Part shown: positions 60,501-64,000 of the stretch, in pieces
How positions within the stretch are numbered: position 1 is the stretch's first letter
How the letters are laid out: each line of letters begins with the position of its first letter
Source of the DNA: Halobacteriales archaeon QS_8_69_73
Lineage (GTDB): Archaea > Halobacteriota > Halobacteria > Halobacteriales > Haloarculaceae
DNA length: 64,000 nt
Reading direction: 5' to 3'
NCBI GenBank assembly: GCA_003022945.1
Contig: PXRZ01000055.1
Location: 1-64,000 of the forward strand
Notes under the pieces: generated by a model
Told to the model about the DNA's origin: nothing
The model's database searches: none
Seen by the model: only the letters and a program-made list of their open reading frames with translations
Made by a program: the position numbers and the translations under genes

Positions 60501-63500
60501 CTATTTCTCCGTTATTCGGTCATAGGCAGATAAAATCAGTTTCTTTGTTCTAAATTCCCCATGGCTAGATATATCATTTTTCCTCACGGTGTTGAAAGAG
60601 TCGAGGATTTCGCTCAGATTCCCCCTGGTTAGCCCATACTTTTTACCAAAGTATGCATCGAGTTCTGCTTGAATATTCTCACGTCGCTTTATATCCCATA
60701 TGAACGGTGAGAAGCGAATGGTCTCTTCGGCGAACTCCGATTCATCAATCCAATCTGGCCTTCCAGACTGTTCCAATTTATTTTCTCTTTTTATTCCATT
60801 TTCCTGATATCGCTGGGAAATTTCTTTTTTGACTTCAGGGCCCGAAGAGTGCCAAATATCGTCAGCAAAAGTTGCCTGATCCCAAGATGTGTAGATGAGC
60901 TCGAGAACACGTGGAATAATAAATTGAATATCTTGCTTACCGTATTCATTCGGGGTGATTGTCGGAGTTTGTTCTATCACGTATTGTGGTAATGAAGGCT
61001 GATTTAGTTTCTGTCTAACGACAAAATCAAAGGGAATTGACCACATATTTGCATAGAGGCAGCTAATCAATTGTGGATCCGTAATACTAGTATGTGTGCC
61101 GACCAATGTATAGCTGATAGCAGATTTTGGAATAATCGTTCCCACGACGGTTCGATGATTTGTTGGGGAAGTCACCCTCTTAAACGTACCAACCCACTCA
61201 AATGGCCACTCTTCAGGCACTCGCTCCTTTATCTCGTTCTCAGCAATCCAATAGAGAGGGCCTGGAATGAAATTAGGATTTTGGTGATCATCATCTTCAA
61301 TCTTTTTGGGCTGAGCGGATCGATTTACATTGTCGGTTAGCTCAATCGTTGAATGGCGATGATCGTATAAATCCACCATCTTCCCTTCATAAACTGGAAG
61401 AAAAGTCTGACTTCCGGCCTGATATCTATTGTATTTATCAAATGAGCCACCGGAAAGACCCTCAGTTTCATTCAACAGGGAGCTATCATTGGACATATGA
61501 AACATCTGATTGAACGAAATCCCCCATGGGTCGAATCTATCTGTCTTATTTAACAAGACTGGTGCCGAATTGTGGAGTTTTAACGTTAAATCTGCATGGG
61601 ATTCTTTCCTGAATAATGGGCACGTCTTGGTGTTTGGATTTATTATTTCTAAATCTTCTGGAGACAGATTAAAATGCCGGCTTGGATTATAAAGTTGGTT
61701 AATGTTCGTCATAAAGAATGCAAAGTCAGCTTCTTCTACATCTAGATCCGGCCCGGATATTGTTAATAAACTAAATTTCATTCTGTTATCAATACCCGGG
61801 AATAGAGCCTCACGGTTTTCAAAGTCAAATAGCGATACCAAACTCCTTGATTCGATAATGTCACGGAAAAACTCTTGTGTATAGTAGTCGGTAGCGATAC
61901 CACTAGGGACAACAATGCCAGTTCGGCCAGTCCCGCCTAGGAGATCTCGATTCGATTCTGCAAATAGAGGGTAATAATTAAGATCTCCTTGGGCTGTGAG
62001 AGGATAACGGCCAGACTCTCGAAGGAATTTTGCCCGTTGCTTTTTTCGTTTTACCTTCATCTGATAGCGATGATATAAATCTGGGTCTTCTTCCTCCAAT
62101 TCGTCAATAAGGTCCTGGCGATCCGATTTCTTGTCAGTTGCTGCGATTTTCGGAGCAGCAGTAGCAAAGAATTCCCTCTCTTCAAGCTTATTTCGTTCCC
62201 AAGGAGGGTTCCCTAACACACAATCAAACCCGCTCGAATTACTAAGAAATACGGTAGGGAATTCAAGTTCCCAGTGGAAAAATGATTCTTCGTCAGCAAT
62301 ACTCTGTGTAAACCCGACTAGATCATTATTCCGGGAGTCGACTGCTTGAAGTCCTTCCCGTCTGATTTGTTCAACCTTGCTTGGAGTCGGATATTGGTCA
62401 AGTGTTCCATCCAATGGCCAGTAGAAAGCTGCTGTCCAGACATCGAAAGCGAGCTTCTCTTTCTTATAGTCCGTTGACCCGACCACTTCTTCATAGAGTT
62501 GTTTTTTCTTTTCTATGTCGTTTATATTCCTTTCTGGAATGTCTTCAAGCCGCTTTGCGGTTTCCACATATTCTTCTGCTCTCTCCCAACTCCAATCAAG
62601 ACCTGATTGGAGCTGTTGGTCCTCCCTCAAGCTCTTATTCTCACTACGTACTTTTTTTCTTATTTCGTTACCAACATGACCATCTCTTCCTTTAGATGTC
62701 TCAAACGCATCTACAGGGATCCCTTGTTCAAGCAGCTCTGAATTGGTCCCAACCAGAGAGTTTCCTTGCTTAATTCGGTGATCGAGAAAACTCAGTGGTT
62801 GATCCTCCACAGCCGAGTTGATCCACAAGCTCACTTTGGCAAGCTCTACTGCCATAGGGTTCAAATCAACTCCATACAGACAGTGTTGGACCACAGATCT
62901 CCGAGCCCTCCGAACTGTGGCCTCATCGGGATATGCAGAGTCACTACGAATCTCTGCCAACCTTTTGCCGAGATAGTTGTTGGCTGCAATGAGAAACGCT
63001 CCGCTCCCTACTGCTGGGTCGCAGACATCGATGTCGAGTAATGCTTCCTCTTTTTCTTCCTTTGTATCTGCCTTTCCCAACCGGTCATTGACGACAGGCT
63101 TCAGAGCACTCTCGATGAGCTCGTCGACGAGTTCTGGTTTAGTATAGTAGCTTCCCGTCTCTTTCCTCTCCATCCCCCGATCATCGAGATAGAATTGACC
63201 ACGAGAAATCGAGCGATCATCAAGCTCCAGAGCCGTGTCTGCTAGTTGAGGAGTGAATTCCAGCAGGCTTTCGTAGACTGCCCCGATTTCGTCGACGCCC
63301 AAATCCGCGTACGAAATTCGTTGCTGGTAGCCCTGTTGCTCCACGTGGGTGAGGTTGTGGATCGCACTGAGGATTGCGTCATTATTACACGCAGCGTCCT
63401 GTACGAATTCCAGTTTCTCGTCATCGAAGAGGCCTCCATTGTACCCCGGAACGTGCAGATCGTCTTTATCAACGCCTTGTCCAACAAGGCGGAACGTAAT

Positions 63501-64000
63501 CTTCAGTCCCTCCCAGAGGTCCGTTTGATGATCCCGAGACTGTTTCCGTTCTGCCCGCTCACGAAGCGCACTAATGCTGTATTCTTTGGTGTAGAGGGCT
63601 CCCCGATCCGCCATCATCCCCCGTTGTTCTGCGAACAGAAGGAACAGAAGGCGATAGACGATTCGCAGGAGGTCCTGGTAGTACGCTTCAGCCTCCTCCT
63701 GACCACCTTCCTCGAGAGCCTCTCTGATTTCCTTGTTGAAGAAACCGTTACCGAGTGTCTCTAGAGCCTCGACGACGTTTGACTGTAGATCCTCACCGAC
63801 TTTGACGCCGGTGGCGAGAGCGACCTGATAGAGCGATTCTAAGGAGGATTCAGCGTCGTCTCCGTCGCCCCTCGGAATGAACCGGGAGGCGTGACAAACA
63901 CGATAGAGTGCTCGGAAGTCGTCGTAGTTCCGATTGGTGAAGATGTTCTCGAGATCGAATTCGACGTACCCTCGGGTGTAGGTGTGGTAGTAGTCACGGA
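60501..64000 (-). CDS. Large DISARM/BREX-like adenine DNA methyltransferase; 5' end outside window
   Basis: CDPAVGSGAFLIAANNYLGKRL; HCLYGVDLNPMAVELAKVSLWI; FDCVLGNPPWERNKLEE. The frame stays open upstream of the listed ATG: RDYYHTYTRGYVEFDLENIFTNRNYDDFRALYRV...LLRIVYRLLFLLFAEQRGMMADRG. Confidence 0.9.
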   Translation of the reverse strand, partial: RDYYHTYTRGYVEFDLENIFTNRNYDDFRALYRVCHASRFIPRGDGDDAESSLESLYQVALATGVKVGEDLQSNVVEALETLGNGFFNKEIREALEEGGQEEAEAYYQDLLRIVYRLLFLLFAEQRGMMADRGALYTKEYSISALRERAERKQSRDHQTDLWEGLKITFRLVGQGVDKDDLHVPGYNGGLFDDEKLEFVQDAACNNDAILSAIHNLTHVEQQGYQQRISYADLGVDEIGAVYESLLEFTPQLADTALELDDRSISRGQFYLDDRGMERKETGSYYTKPELVDELIESALKPVVNDRLGKADTKEEKEEALLDIDVCDPAVGSGAFLIAANNYLGKRLAEIRSDSAYPDEATVRRARRSVVQHCLYGVDLNPMAVELAKVSLWINSAVEDQPLSFLDHRIKQGNSLVGTNSELLEQGIPVDAFETSKGRDGHVGNEIRKKVRSENKSLREDQQLQSGLDWSWERAEEYVETAKRLEDIPERNINDIEKKKQLYEEVVGSTDYKKEKLAFDVWTAAFYWPLDGTLDQYPTPSKVEQIRREGLQAVDSRNNDLVGFTQSIADEESFFHWELEFPTVFLSNSSGFDCVLGNPPWERNKLEEREFFATAAPKIAATDKKSDRQDLIDELEEEDPDLYHRYQMKVKRKKQRAKFLRESGRYPLTAQGDLNYYPLFAESNRDLLGGTGRTGIVVPSGIATDYYTQEFFRDIIESRSLVSLFDFENREALFPGIDNRMKFSLLTISGPDLDVEEADFAFFMTNINQLYNPSRHFNLSPEDLEIINPNTKTCPLFRKESHADLTLKLHNSAPVLLNKTDRFDPWGISFNQMFHMSNDSSLLNETEGLSGGSFDKYNRYQAGSQTFLPVYEGKMVDLYDHRHSTIELTDNVNRSAQPKKIEDDDHQNPNFIPGPLYWIAENEIKERVPEEWPFEWVGTFKRVTSPTNHRTVVGTIIPKSAISYTLVGTHTSITDPQLISCLYANMWSIPFDFVVRQKLNQPSLPQYVIEQTPTITPNEYGKQDIQFIIPRVLELIYTSWDQATFADDIWHSSGPEVKKEISQRYQENGIKRENKLEQSGRPDWIDESEFAEETIRFSPFIWDIKRRENIQAELDAYFGKKYGLTRGNLSEILDSFNTVRKNDISSHGEFRTKKLILSAYDRITEK

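Overview
This is a high-GC haloarchaeal chromosomal window: acidic proteins, many Tat/lipobox lipoproteins, FolP/PurT/SufU/CspA of haloarchaeal type, and TATA-like promoters. Most of 0-47.6 kb is core and housekeeping sequence. It holds a SufS end and SufU, PanE, a glutamate-cysteine ligase-like protein, NifU-domain protein, dUTPase, RNase HI, an FeS-type photolyase/cryptochrome, FolP, a ferredoxin, a glutathionyl-hydroquinone reductase, tandem P19-like iron proteins, CspA, MFS, sulfatases, a glycosyltransferase and PurT. Two lower-GC accessory segments stand out. The first (about 21.5-25.4 kb) lies beside tRNA-Arg(CCG), is flanked by tRNA-3'-end-derived repeats, and carries folP plus an HTH/nucleotidyltransferase pair. 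The second (about 47.7-64 kb, running off the window) is a defence island with an AbiEi/AbiEii-type pair, a decayed exonuclease VII locus, a NPPY methyltransferase overlapping an AlbA_2-domain protein, and a convergent DISARM-like operon (large DNA methyltransferase, PLD nuclease, 1765-aa helicase-DUF1998-nuclease fusion). More than a dozen genes are frame-broken or carry internal deletions. The two largest defence ORFs are intact.
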